This document shows, piece by piece, positions 1-7,474 of a stretch of 14,949 nucleotides of DNA. Within the stretch, counting starts at the first letter, position 1, and each line of letters starts with the position of its first letter. The position numbers and the translations under genes were made by a program. The notes under the pieces are model-generated. The model was not told the DNA's origin. It ran no database searches and saw only the letters and a list, made by a program, of their open reading frames with translations. Origin of the DNA: Chrysochromulina parva (lineage: Eukaryota > Haptophyta > Prymnesiales > Chrysochromulinaceae). The DNA lies in NCBI GenBank assembly GCA_002887195.1, contig PJAB01001374.1, positions 1 to 14,949 on the forward strand, read 5' to 3'.

Positions 1-2784
1 CGCCGCGGCCTCAGCACGCTCTCGTTCGCTCTGGAGCTGCTGCTCCAACGCAGCCGATGCAGCTGCTGCCGCCTCAGCACGCTCTCGTTCGCTCTGGAGC
101 TGCTGCTCCAACGCAGCCGATGCAGCCGCCGCCGTCGCCTCAGCACGCTCTCGTTCGCGCTCGAGCTGTGCGAGCAGCGCTGCGGATTCTGCCCCGTGCG
201 CAAGCCTGTCGGCCTTCAGCGCGGCCTCGGCCTCATGTCGCACTCTTGTGGCCTCGTGAAGTGCCGTGTTGTGCATCCCCTCGGACTGCTCGAGTTGGCG
301 CACCGCCGCGTCGCGCGCCCGGTTGAACCGGAAGGCCATCAGGATGCACCGAGCTGCACGGGCTTCGGAGCGCTCCCGTGCCGACTGCAGCAGCTGCTGC
401 GCGGTGTCCAGATGCATCTGTAACGACTCAGCGAGCTCGGCAGCCGCCCGCGACGACGCCTCGATGGTGGCATTCTGTCTGGCCACGTTTTTGACGCGCT
501 TGGCACGCCCCGCGAAGCGAAGAGACGAGAGCGTCTCGGTGACGTCAGCGCTCGCGGGCGAGATGCACACGACCAGGCTCGTCTTGCAATTCCCTCCGAA
601 CGACTCCTGCAGGATCCGCGTAAGCACAGAGTCGCGGAAGGGCACGTGCGAGTTTTCACCTTGCTTGCTGCTCGTCAGCGCGGCGATCACATTGCCCAGA
701 GCGAGCAGCGACGTGTTGATCTTCTGCGCCTCAGCCAGCGAGATACCCACGGCGCCCGAGCGGCCGACATCCTCAGAGCCCGCGAGGTCACAGAGTGTGA
801 GCACCGCTTTGGTAGTGCGGGTGCGTTCGATTTGCTTTTCGAGCGTCTCGCTGATCAACTTGAGAGACGCCCTGCGCCAGCTGGCAAGGTTGGGCGGCGC
901 GCCGTCGATGGTTGGGTCCGACGCTGGTGAACGGTTTTGCAGATCGAGCGCTGCCTCAATTGGGGTGCATCTGAGCGAGTCGGGTGGCGGGCACGCGGCG
1001 TGAGAAGGCAGCCCCACGTCTGCATGCTTGAGCTCGACGGTTAGTCGACACACCGAATGCGAGCGCGACGAGTGCCGGTTCATCTGCGTCGCCGCAAACT
1101 TGAGGTTGGACGCGGCCTTGCTGATCAGGGCGAGGCACTCCTCCGTGCTGGCCGCCACAAGCGACTGCGCGCCGTCCACATACACGCCGCGCGACTTGTC
1201 CTCGCGCAGCTGCAGCTTGGGCGCAGGGCTGCTGCTGTACGCTCCCGCATCCAGGAGCAGGTCGAAGACGCGGTCGAGGTAGATCTGGAAGTACTGCACG
1301 CTCACATGGAAGCTGCGCACGGCGCCGGCATGCTGACGGGCGAAGAGCTCGCGGATCATGCGGTGCGCAACTCCCTCGGACTCGGTGCCAATCTTCGTGA
1401 GCTCGCCAATCGTGAATGTCTTGCCCGAGCCCGTCTGCCCATACGCGAGGAGCGTTCCGTTGTAGCCCTCGCAAACGGACTCGACGAGGGGCTTCCCCAC
1501 CAGCTCCATGAGCGCCGCGTTGTCCTCGCGCTCGAAGACGTCGCTGAACGCAAAGGTCTGTTGCTTGGCCTCGCCACGGACTCGAGTCCAATTACTCGAG
1601 TCATCAGGTCGTATGGTGATGGAGTTCAGGGACGTGTTGATCTGCACGCGCTCGCCGCGCTCGCCACGCCCTTCGCCCAGAGGACGCACGCGCACGCCCA
1701 CGCGTATGCGGTCCTCCCTTGTCGTCAAAGCCACCGGTGCAAAGCCACCGGTGCTCTTCTGGTGCGAGAGCCTGCGCCTGCTCGTGAAGCCGCGGAGGTT
1801 GCGCTGGATGAGCGTCGCAGCCTCGGGATCTGGGGTGGAGATGCTAGCGAGTCGCTCATCGAGCGACGCGTCGCTGGAGCTGGCGACGAAGTTGGACGAG
1901 GTCGGGAAGCCGACAAAATCGGATGACGAGGTCGGGAAGCCGCCAAAGTCGGATGAGGAGGTCGGGATGACGTCAAAGTCGGATGAGGAGGTTGGGACGA
2001 CGCCAAAGTCGGATGGGGAGGTTGGGATGACGCCAAAGTCGGATGAGGAGGTCGGGATGACGCCAAAGTCGGATGACGAGGTCGGGATGACGTCAAAGTC
2101 GGGAATGCTGCCGAAGTCGGAGGCGCCGAAGTCGTGGACAGCCAGGAATGGGGAGGCATTCCTGGACGGAATTCCAGAGGTGCCGAAGCCGAACTCGCCG
2201 TCCACTTTAGCCCATGACGTCCCGCCAAAATCGGGGGCGGCATGCGGTGCCTCCGCCTCCTCTGTGGTCGCAGGTGGTGAACAAAAACCGTTTGCAGCCG
2301 CAGATGGCGGCGGCGGCGGTGGCGGCGGCTCTGGCGGCGGTGGCGGTGGCGGTGGTGGTGGCGGCGGCGGCGGCGGCGGCGGCAGCGGCGGTTCCTCGAA
2401 AACGTCGCTTCCGTCCGTGGCTGCAGAAGGTGCGTTGACGAAGTCGGCGGAGCCGAAGTCAGTGGCGCGCGACGGCGGCGGCGGCGGTGGCAGCGGTGGC
2501 GGCGGTGGCGGCGGCGGCGGCGGCGGTGGCGGCGGTGGCGGCGGCGCTGCCGTGGGTTTTTCACATGGAGGCGGCGGCGGCGGCGGCGGAGGCGGCGGCG
2601 GCGGTGCATCGAAAAAGTCGCTATCAAATGTGGCGGCAGGAGGAGCGCTGCAGGAGTCGGCGGCGCCGAAGTCGGCAGCGCCGAAGTCAGTGGCGCCGAA
2701 GTCGGAGCTCGGAAACGGGAAGGCACTGAAGGCGTGTCCGAAATCAGTGGCGCCGTCGGCGCCCTGATCTGGTGTCGGGTCCAT
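1..2784 (-). CDS. Kinesin motor protein with N-terminal repeat/proline/IQ extension (3' end outside window)
   Basis: This is the 5' part of a microtubule motor gene, open for 928 codons from the ATG at 2784-2782 to the left edge. Residues 1-60 are rich in DFG motifs. Proline runs lie near 61-73, 80-104 and 131-160, and seven 10-residue repeats of the type SDFGVIPTSS lie near 229-298. An IQ motif (LIQRNLRGFTSRRR) sits near 325-338. The motor spans about 359-768: start RIRVGVRVRP, P-loop GQTGSGKT at 449-456, switch I NRHSSRSH at 569-576, switch II DLAGSE at 666-671, and an end at RFAGRAKRVKN. An Ala/Glu/Arg coiled coil follows and is cut by the window edge. Motor catalysis should be intact because all nucleotide-binding motifs are present. 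The IQ motif suggests calmodulin or light-chain binding (inference). The spacing between switch I and switch II is about 60 residues longer than in conventional kinesin. I cannot assign a subfamily. An upstream exon cannot be excluded, but this start is the simplest. Confidence 0.9.
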   Translation of the reverse strand, partial: MDPTPDQGADGATDFGHAFSAFPFPSSDFGATDFGAADFGAADSCSAPPAATFDSDFFDAPPPPPPPPPPPPPCEKPTAAPPPPPPPPPPPPPPPPPLPPPPPPSRATDFGSADFVNAPSAATDGSDVFEEPPLPPPPPPPPPPPPPPPPPEPPPPPPPPSAAANGFCSPPATTEEAEAPHAAPDFGGTSWAKVDGEFGFGTSGIPSRNASPFLAVHDFGASDFGSIPDFDVIPTSSSDFGVIPTSSSDFGVIPTSPSDFGVVPTSSSDFDVIPTSSSDFGGFPTSSSDFVGFPTSSNFVASSSDASLDERLASISTPDPEAATLIQRNLRGFTSRRRLSHQKSTGGFAPVALTTREDRIRVGVRVRPLGEGRGERGERVQINTSLNSITIRPDDSSNWTRVRGEAKQQTFAFSDVFEREDNAALMELVGKPLVESVCEGYNGTLLAYGQTGSGKTFTIGELTKIGTESEGVAHRMIRELFARQHAGAVRSFHVSVQYFQIYLDRVFDLLLDAGAYSSSPAPKLQLREDKSRGVYVDGAQSLVAASTEECLALISKAASNLKFAATQMNRHSSRSHSVCRLTVELKHADVGLPSHAACPPPDSLRCTPIEAALDLQNRSPASDPTIDGAPPNLASWRRASLKLISETLEKQIERTRTTKAVLTLCDLAGSEDVGRSGAVGISLAEAQKINTSLLALGNVIAALTSSKQGENSHVPFRDSVLTRILQESFGGNCKTSLVVCISPASADVTETLSSLRFAGRAKRVKNVARQNATIEASSRAAAELAESLQMHLDTAQQLLQSARERSEARAARCILMAFRFNRARDAAVRQLEQSEGMHNTALHEATRVRHEAEAALKADRLAHGAESAALLAQLERERERAEATAAAASAALEQQLQSERERAEAAAAASAALEQQLQSERERAEAAA
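10..170 (-). repeat. 63-bp tandem repeat in kinesin coiled coil
   Basis: Copies start at 10, 73 and 139, giving periods of 63 and then 66 bases. The first two are identical over their first 54 bases; the third diverges after about 20. On the minus strand the unit encodes 21 residues (three heptads) of the type SERERAEAAAAASAALEQQLQ. Bases 1-9 look like the end of a further copy, so the array probably continues beyond the window. Confidence 0.85.
1727..1754 (-). repeat. Perfect 14-bp tandem duplication inside the kinesin CDS
   Basis: The unit aaagccaccggtgc occurs twice back to back (1727-1740 and 1741-1754). It lies in the linker between the IQ motif and the start of the motor. Fourteen is not a multiple of three, yet the reading frame is open and meaningful on both sides. 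Confidence 0.85.
1891..2100 (-). repeat. Seven 30-bp tandem repeats encoding SDFGVIPTSS-like decapeptides
   Basis: Exactly 210 bases form seven 30-base units (1891, 1921, 1951, 1981, 2011, 2041, 2071). The first is the most degenerate. Each encodes ten residues on the minus strand, with core SDF, then G/D/V, then a short hydrophobic pair, then PTSS/PTSP. The units are Ser/Thr-rich with a regular aromatic, suggesting a disordered, possibly phosphorylated or multivalent binding segment (inference). Confidence 0.9.
2306..2604 (-). repeat. GGC/GGT-rich low-complexity blocks encoding polyproline
   Basis: Three blocks (about 2306-2392, 2473-2547 and 2567-2604) are nearly pure GGC/GGT/GGA triplets on the plus strand. 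In the kinesin frame on the minus strand they read as proline runs of roughly 12 to 30 residues, separated by short DFG-containing segments. Polyproline can bind profilin, SH3 or WW modules (known); whether it does so here is unknown. Such tracts are also prone to assembly length errors. Confidence 0.85.
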
Positions 2785-2996
2785 TGTACAATTCCTCAGA
2801 AAGTTGACGACGTCCGGCAAGGCCGAGCTATAACTGGCCGTTGAGCTTGCCGTGGCTTGGCTCAACGAATACGCTCTCACTTCAAACTTCTGTTTGGGTT
2901 TCGTCGGTTCGCCGGAAACAGGGTGAGCGTTCACATGGCGAGTCCGCTGCCGCGACGGCGGCGGCGGCGGCGGCGATCTCTTTGAGCACGAGTGTC
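2785..2996. promoter_or_regulatory. Compact divergent intergenic region (kinesin / ubiquitin-like gene)
   Basis: About 212 bases separate the two divergent start codons, so both promoters and both 5' leaders must fit here. A TATAA string lies at 2829-2833 on the plus strand, about 165 bases before the plus-strand ATG, and is only a candidate. A GTGAGC near 2922 resembles a splice donor, but I see no convincing acceptor before the ATG. No further motif is recognisable. Confidence 0.5.
2936..2986 (+). other. Possible upstream ORF (16 codons) in the leader of the ubiquitin-like gene
   Basis: An ATG at 2936 opens a frame of 16 codons, reading MASPL, PR, a run of arginines, then SL, and ending in TGA at 2984-2986. 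That is 10 bases before the next gene's ATG and in a different frame. If the transcript starts upstream of it, this would be a classic short uORF. It could also be chance, because the arginine run comes from a CGG repeat. Confidence 0.25.
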
Positions 2997-4004
2997 ATGA
3001 GCACGAGTGTCGGCGACGGCAAGCGTGTCGGCAACGGCATCGTGACGTCGCGCTCGTGGGGGCACGGGGCGGTACTGTGGGAGCCCGGTCAGGTAAAAGC
3101 CCGCGTGGTGGTGCCCGGCCACGAGGTTGGTCCGGCAGAGCGCACTCTCCTCGTGGCCACGAAGAAGGTCGATCAGGATGGCCGCCTCAAGCCACTGGAA
3201 ATCACTTTGATTGTCGAAGGCGGTATTACCGGCCTGCAGATTAAGCAGAAGATCTGCACGCACGCGGAGATGCCCAGTGCAGGCTCAGCCCTCGTGCCTG
3301 ACAGGATGAGCCTGACCATCTTCGGCGCAGAGCTTGCCGATGACTGCACTCTGAGCAGCGTTGCGCCCACAGCAGCCTTGGTGCAAGCGCGGCTGCAGAT
3401 CCGCCGACGCGGCGCCGAGGGGCACGGCGCCGAGGGGACCCCAACCGCACCCCAGTCGCCCTCACTCAGCAAGGTTGCCTCCTCGCGCTTTGCGTCTCCG
3501 GTCAAGCGGGCGACAAAAACATCGCCCGGCAGCCCAGAGAAGAGTCGGTACGTGCTGCCGCCGCACTCGCTCACCTTGCGCTGCTTGCTCGGGGGCGTGG
3601 GGAAACCAGTTGAGGTGCAGACCAGCGGCGACATGGACGTGGCTACATTGCGCAGGATGGTGGCCTCGCTCCCGATTGCGCTGCAAGCTTCGAAAGACGA
3701 CCCCACCGCAGGCGCGCTGGCCAAAAAGGACCCTAAAGCCTCCCCTGCGGAGACCGAGGTTCCGTTGGACAAGCTGGTGCTCCTTGGCGAGGGCATTGAC
3801 CTTGAGATTGCAAGCGAGATTGCAAGCTCCGGAGGCGCGGGGCTCGAGGCTGGGGGCGAGGCAGCCGAGGAAGGCGCCCGCGACGGCGCCGCTCCTGAAG
3901 GGCTCGTCCACCTGCGCGACGGCCACCTGCTCAGCGCATATGGTCTGAAGACCGGCTCGCTCCTCTATTTGGTGATCGAGGGCAAGCAGCAGCCCGCGGA
4001 ATGA
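2997..4004 (+). CDS. Protein with two ubiquitin-like folds
   Basis: The product has 335 residues from the first in-frame ATG (2997). The frame is open further upstream, but only with non-ATG codons. Residues 66-137 look like a ubiquitin-like fold: strand ITLIVEGG, helix GLQIKQKICTHAEMP, strand RMSLTIFGAELADD, then a closing strand LVQARLQIRR. Residues 192-329 look like a second copy, with strand LTLRCLLGG, helix DVATLRRMVASLP, strand LDKLVLLGEGID, and LRDGHLLSAYGLKTGSLLYL at the end. Two low-complexity insertions (about 233-253 and 270-300) lengthen the second copy. The linker (139-190) is basic and Ser/Pro-rich. There is no C-terminal GG, so conjugation is unlikely; the fold suggests a scaffold or adaptor role (inference). 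Closest family unknown. It is divergent from the kinesin and convergent with the golgin gene. Confidence 0.7.
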   Translation: MSTSVGDGKRVGNGIVTSRSWGHGAVLWEPGQVKARVVVPGHEVGPAERTLLVATKKVDQDGRLKPLEITLIVEGGITGLQIKQKICTHAEMPSAGSALVPDRMSLTIFGAELADDCTLSSVAPTAALVQARLQIRRRGAEGHGAEGTPTAPQSPSLSKVASSRFASPVKRATKTSPGSPEKSRYVLPPHSLTLRCLLGGVGKPVEVQTSGDMDVATLRRMVASLPIALQASKDDPTAGALAKKDPKASPAETEVPLDKLVLLGEGIDLEIASEIASSGGAGLEAGGEAAEEGARDGAAPEGLVHLRDGHLLSAYGLKTGSLLYLVIEGKQQPAE

Positions 4005-4323
4005 GGACCGTTGACTGATTGCGGTTCCCCTACTCCATTCCGCGCGTGACCGTGTCTCGGTTCGCGTTCGGTCTTGATGTGCGCACCTGTGAGTCTCGCC
4101 TCAGCAACCCTTTCATGTCAGCGTACCCATTCTTAAATCAGGACCACGGATAGTGTACGCGCGAATTGCTAACTCGAGTGTGTCGTAGAGCCGATGTATT
4201 GTTATTAGTACGTGTCGTGTCGCGGTGCCGCCGCGCGTCGCCGTCGGATCCGCGGCGCAAGCGTTCAACCGAACACGTCAAGACAAGAAGCGGGCGTTAA
4301 ATACATGCTCCACCGCTATGCCA
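4005..4323. other. Convergent intergenic region
   Basis: These 319 bases lie between the stop codons of two convergent genes and should hold both 3' UTRs. Composition is more mixed than the coding DNA. I see no AATAAA or TGTAA polyadenylation signal, no RNA gene and no repeat that I can support. Confidence 0.5.
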
Positions 4324-6108
4324 TCAGTAGCGCGAGTCTCGCGACGAGCGGAGGGAGCGAGGAGCCAGCGCCGAGTGATTGAGCGCCTCCGCCAGCAGCG
4401 GCGACGAGAGCGCGCTGTTCTCGTGCGCGAGGGTCGCGTGGTGCTCCGTGCGCATCCGCGCTGGCTCGAGGTTGGGGATCATGTGGATCAAGAGCACGAC
4501 AAGCCAACAGTGCAAGAGCACGAGGTAGCCGATGGCGCCCAGTCGGAGCGGCCGGTGCACCCGCAGGTGACGACCCATGGTGAGCGCGCCTACGTCGACG
4601 AGCTCCGCGAGCTCATCCACCGTGGCTGCGGCGTAGACGAGCGCGGGAGGCGGCTCCTTGACCGTGCGTCGCAGCAGCACACTCAGTAGGCGCGGCTGCG
4701 GCGCGCCATCCCGGGCGCGCGAGGCGAGCGGCGTACGCGCCTCGGGCATCTCGATGACGCGGTGCTGCGAGCCATGCCCCTGCCCCTGCTGCTGCCGCTC
4801 GAGAGCTTGCCGTCGCTCGCTTTCCCGCTCGAGCTGGAAGCGCAGAGCCGTGCGCTCACTCATGAGCTGCTCGATGGTGGCGGACTTTTCGGCGAGCGCG
4901 GCGGCGGCAGCTGCCTCCCGCACCGCCGCCTGGGCCGGCGCCTGCTGCAGCTGCTGCTGCTTCTGCCGCTGCTGCTGGAGCTGCTCCTGCTGCTGCTGCT
5001 GCTGCTGCGCGACGCTCATCTCCTCCTTGGCCACCAACAGCGCTCGCTCGGCCGCGTCCTTGGCCGCCCTCGCATGCTCCGCTTGATGGCGCGCGTCCGC
5101 CGCCTCCTCCTGTGCTGCACGCAGCTGCGAGCGCACCTTCGCCTGGCCGGCCGTTGCGGCCTCGAGCTCCGTACGGGCGAGTGAGAGCTCGGCTTCGAGG
5201 CGCGCTACCACCGCCGTCGCCTCCGCCGCCTTGGCAGAGCTATTGCCGCCTTTGCGCGCGCCTTCTGCGAGAGCGGCCGAGAGCGCCTCCTCGCGTCGCT
5301 GCAGCTCCTGAGTGAGCTCCTCGGCAGCCGCGATGCGCCCAGCGGCCAACTGCGCCGCCTGTGCCGCCATCTCGCGCTCAGCTGTTAGCTCTAGGCGCAC
5401 CGCCGCCATTGCGGAGGCGTGCAGCGTCGCCGTATCCTCCGCCTGCGCCGCCTCCTGCCGAGCCATCGCGAGCTCCTCGTCTAGACGATTCGCCTGAGCC
5501 TCGGCCTCGCGCGCCGCGCGCTCGGCCGCCTCGGCGCGCGCCTCCGCCGCGGCCGCGCGCGCTTGTGCCGCCGATAGCCGCTCATCTACCGAGCCGCGCG
5601 CCTCTGTCGCTGCGTGCTCCGCGGCGCTGCGCGCGTTCGATGCCTCAAGGAGCTGCCGCTTAGCCGTGGCCTCGGCGGCTCGGGCCTGCGTGAGCTGCTG
5701 GCCGACGGCGGCCAGACGGCTCTGAAGCTTCCGCCCGTGCATGTTGACGATCATGAGCTCCTGCTGCAGCGCTGACCATTCAGCCACGCGGATCCGCCGC
5801 TGCTGCTGCTGGCCGTCAGGGGAGGAATCCACCACGGATGGGGCTGCCGGCGTCGACGATGGCGTGTCGTCGTCAGCGATGCGCGCAGTTCCAGACGCGA
5901 TGAGCCGCTCACGGTCCTCCGGCTCGAGCAGCGCCGCCGCAGCCGCTGAGAGCACGACGATCACGTCGCTGCTGCTGCTCGCACCCTGGTCCACCGGTGC
6001 GACGGCAGGTGTGTGGATGCCGGTAGCTTCCTTGACCTCCTTGATGCGCTCGCCGGCCGCCGAGTCCACCGAGTTCAAGAGCTGAGTGGCTTTGTCGAGC
6101 CAGTTCAT
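4324..6108 (-). CDS. Golgin-84-like coiled-coil Golgi membrane tether
   Basis: The product has 594 residues from the first ATG at 6108; the frame upstream of it is open only with non-ATG codons. The N-terminus MNWLDKATQLLNSVDSAAG has the W-x-A-x-LLNxVD pattern seen at the start of golgin-84 (GOLGA5) proteins. Residues about 115-480 are an almost continuous Ala/Glu/Arg coiled coil with a glutamine-rich patch (368-389). Near the C-terminus, arginine-rich residues precede a single membrane span (about 526-545, core YLVLLHCWLVVLLI) whose LLHxW pattern matches the golgin-84 anchor. Family members tether vesicles at Golgi cisternae (known). Here 49 residues follow the span, rather more than I expect for golgin-84, and they should face the lumen. 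The gene lies 76 bases downstream of the JmjC gene on the same strand. Confidence 0.85.
   Translation of the reverse strand: MNWLDKATQLLNSVDSAAGERIKEVKEATGIHTPAVAPVDQGASSSSDVIVVLSAAAAALLEPEDRERLIASGTARIADDDTPSSTPAAPSVVDSSPDGQQQQRRIRVAEWSALQQELMIVNMHGRKLQSRLAAVGQQLTQARAAEATAKRQLLEASNARSAAEHAATEARGSVDERLSAAQARAAAAEARAEAAERAAREAEAQANRLDEELAMARQEAAQAEDTATLHASAMAAVRLELTAEREMAAQAAQLAAGRIAAAEELTQELQRREEALSAALAEGARKGGNSSAKAAEATAVVARLEAELSLARTELEAATAGQAKVRSQLRAAQEEAADARHQAEHARAAKDAAERALLVAKEEMSVAQQQQQQQEQLQQQRQKQQQLQQAPAQAAVREAAAAAALAEKSATIEQLMSERTALRFQLERESERRQALERQQQGQGHGSQHRVIEMPEARTPLASRARDGAPQPRLLSVLLRRTVKEPPPALVYAAATVDELAELVDVGALTMGRHLRVHRPLRLGAIGYLVLLHCWLVVLLIHMIPNLEPARMRTEHHATLAHENSALSSPLLAEALNHSALAPRSLRSSRDSRY
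4942..5007 (-). repeat. CTG/CAG-type repeat encoding a glutamine-rich patch
   Basis: This interrupted CTG triplet run on the plus strand reads as CAG on the minus strand. It encodes about 22 mostly glutamine residues (golgin residues 368-389), broken by E, L, R and K. It sits within the coiled coil and is probably length-variable between alleles. Confidence 0.8.
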
Positions 6109-6184
6109 TGCTGACGCACTCCTATCTTCACACCGGGATGTTTCACAGGAGCTTAGAGACAAGAAGCCCTCTGCTCATCTCTGC
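6109..6184 (-). promoter_or_regulatory. 76-base spacer between co-oriented genes
   Basis: Only 76 bases separate the JmjC stop codon from the golgin ATG. This must contain the upstream gene's 3' UTR, any poly(A) site and the downstream gene's promoter and leader, unless those overlap coding sequence. I see no clear polyadenylation signal or TATA box. A CAG three bases before the ATG (minus strand, ...cgtcagcaATG) could serve as a splice acceptor. Confidence 0.4.
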
Positions 6185-7474
6185 TCACTCGCGCACCTTT
6201 CGTAGACTCCGTACTGTTGCAACCGCGAAAGCAGCCAATAAGAATCCCGCGGCTATGGCCATTGCGGCTGGGCTCCCCATCGTGGCCACTTGCATGCCGC
6301 GACCTTGAGTAGACCGGACTCCTGCCTGCAGCGAGTCCACCGCATCGTCGCGCCCCGCCTCGCCATCGCCCTTGACCGCATCGTCGCACGCCTCCCTTGT
6401 GCCCTTGGGCTTCGAACAGGGCTCCTCGTCCTCGTCGCCCTCGTCCTTGCAATACCGCGGGTGCACCATCAACGGGCCGAGCATCTTGCACGCCTTCCCG
6501 CCCAGCCGGCAATAATACGGCTCGTAAAAGTGCGAGATCGAGGCGCACAGCCCGCCCGCGACCGGCTCGGGATGTCCATGCACCTCGTGCCACCACCCAA
6601 ACGGAAGGTAGAGCAGATCCCCTGGGCCGAGCGTAACGGCCGTGGCGGGCAGGGTGGGTGGGCGCGCCACGCCCAGGTAGTTGAGCACGGTCTCGTGCAT
6701 CACGCCGCCCCCCTCGCGCGAAAAGACGCCCGGGTGCGTATAGCACTGGCGTGCCTTGCGCAACCGTTTGCCACCCTGACAGGCCGCGCCGTCCGCCGGG
6801 CGCGCGAGCACAAAGGTCTTACTGCCGACGACCTGCGCGAAGACATTGTCGAGGTTGTCGAAGTGCATGCGTGAGACCGTGCGCGCGCCCAGCCACAGGT
6901 CGACGCGCTTGAGCTCAAGCGCTTCGGCAAAGGCCGGCGGGCTAAAGAAGCCCTCGCGCAGGAAGCCGAAGGAGTGCTCCATGTTGCCCGCGCCGTCGGC
7001 GTAAAAGGTGGCCGCGCCGGCCGTCTTGGAGTCGGCCCGAAGCAGATTGAAGAACTTCTTTAGCCGCATGCGCACGCGCGTCGCCGACACGACGAGGAGC
7101 TGCCGCTCGTCCACCACCAACGGCTCGGGCTCCTTGCCCGAGTGATCCCAGTGATCCACCGCCTCAAGCCACTTGTCGCGAAACGCGTGCGGCCCGTTGG
7201 CCTCCAAGGGCGCAACGGAGACAATCTCGTCGTTATAGCACGCCAGGCTCTCCGCCGACCACTCGAGCGCACGCCAGCTGCTTGCGCCGCCACGGATTAC
7301 TATTGGCACGTTCTTCTTCACGTGTTCCTCAAAGAATGTGGATGCCGTTGGCAACCAGTGGGTCTCCGGGATTGTGGGTGCATTGTCCGACAGCGCTCTG
7401 GACGCGCGGCCATGTCGTTCGAAGTGCAGCTGGATGGCCGCATCGGACTCTACCTCGAGCATTGGCGTGTCCAT
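6185..7474 (-). CDS. JmjC/cupin 2-oxoglutarate-Fe(II) oxygenase with C-terminal membrane anchor
   Basis: The product has 429 residues from the first ATG at 7474 (MDTPMLEVE); upstream the frame is open only with non-ATG codons. The N-terminal half has the entry segment of the JmjC/cupin_8 fold (VPIVIRGGASSW). The iron ligands are visible: HFD gives H204 and D206 (SRMHFDNLDN), and the distal histidine is H296 in LPFGWWHEVHG. K219 in GSKTFVLARP is placed to bind 2-oxoglutarate. The enzyme should therefore be active, hydroxylating a protein or RNA, but the substrate is unknown. A Cys-containing stretch and an acidic linker (about 330-385) follow. A hydrophobic segment at about 403-421 (AAMAIAAGFLLAAFAVATV) then leads into a short basic tail RSLRKVRE, the layout of a tail-anchored protein with the enzyme in the cytosol. 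Confidence 0.88.
   Translation of the reverse strand: MDTPMLEVESDAAIQLHFERHGRASRALSDNAPTIPETHWLPTASTFFEEHVKKNVPIVIRGGASSWRALEWSAESLACYNDEIVSVAPLEANGPHAFRDKWLEAVDHWDHSGKEPEPLVVDERQLLVVSATRVRMRLKKFFNLLRADSKTAGAATFYADGAGNMEHSFGFLREGFFSPPAFAEALELKRVDLWLGARTVSRMHFDNLDNVFAQVVGSKTFVLARPADGAACQGGKRLRKARQCYTHPGVFSREGGGVMHETVLNYLGVARPPTLPATAVTLGPGDLLYLPFGWWHEVHGHPEPVAGGLCASISHFYEPYYCRLGGKACKMLGPLMVHPRYCKDEGDEDEEPCSKPKGTREACDDAVKGDGEAGRDDAVDSLQAGVRSTQGRGMQVATMGSPAAMAIAAGFLLAAFAVATVRSLRKVRE

Noticed and set aside
266..1003. Plus-strand open frame of about 245 codons opposite the kinesin motor
   Set aside because: No recognisable domain, and it overlaps conserved switch II and neck sequence of the motor on the other strand.
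1508..2767. Long plus-strand open frame with polyglycine opposite the kinesin
   Set aside because: It is the mirror of the proline and SDFG repeats of the kinesin frame. The minus strand carries clear kinesin motifs and an ATG in the same frame, so this is an antisense shadow of GC-rich repeats.
2841..2996. N-terminal extension of the ubiquitin-like protein from an upstream non-ATG codon
   Set aside because: The upstream frame starts at TTG, runs through an alanine repeat and has no domain. The ATG at 2997 is the first standard start.
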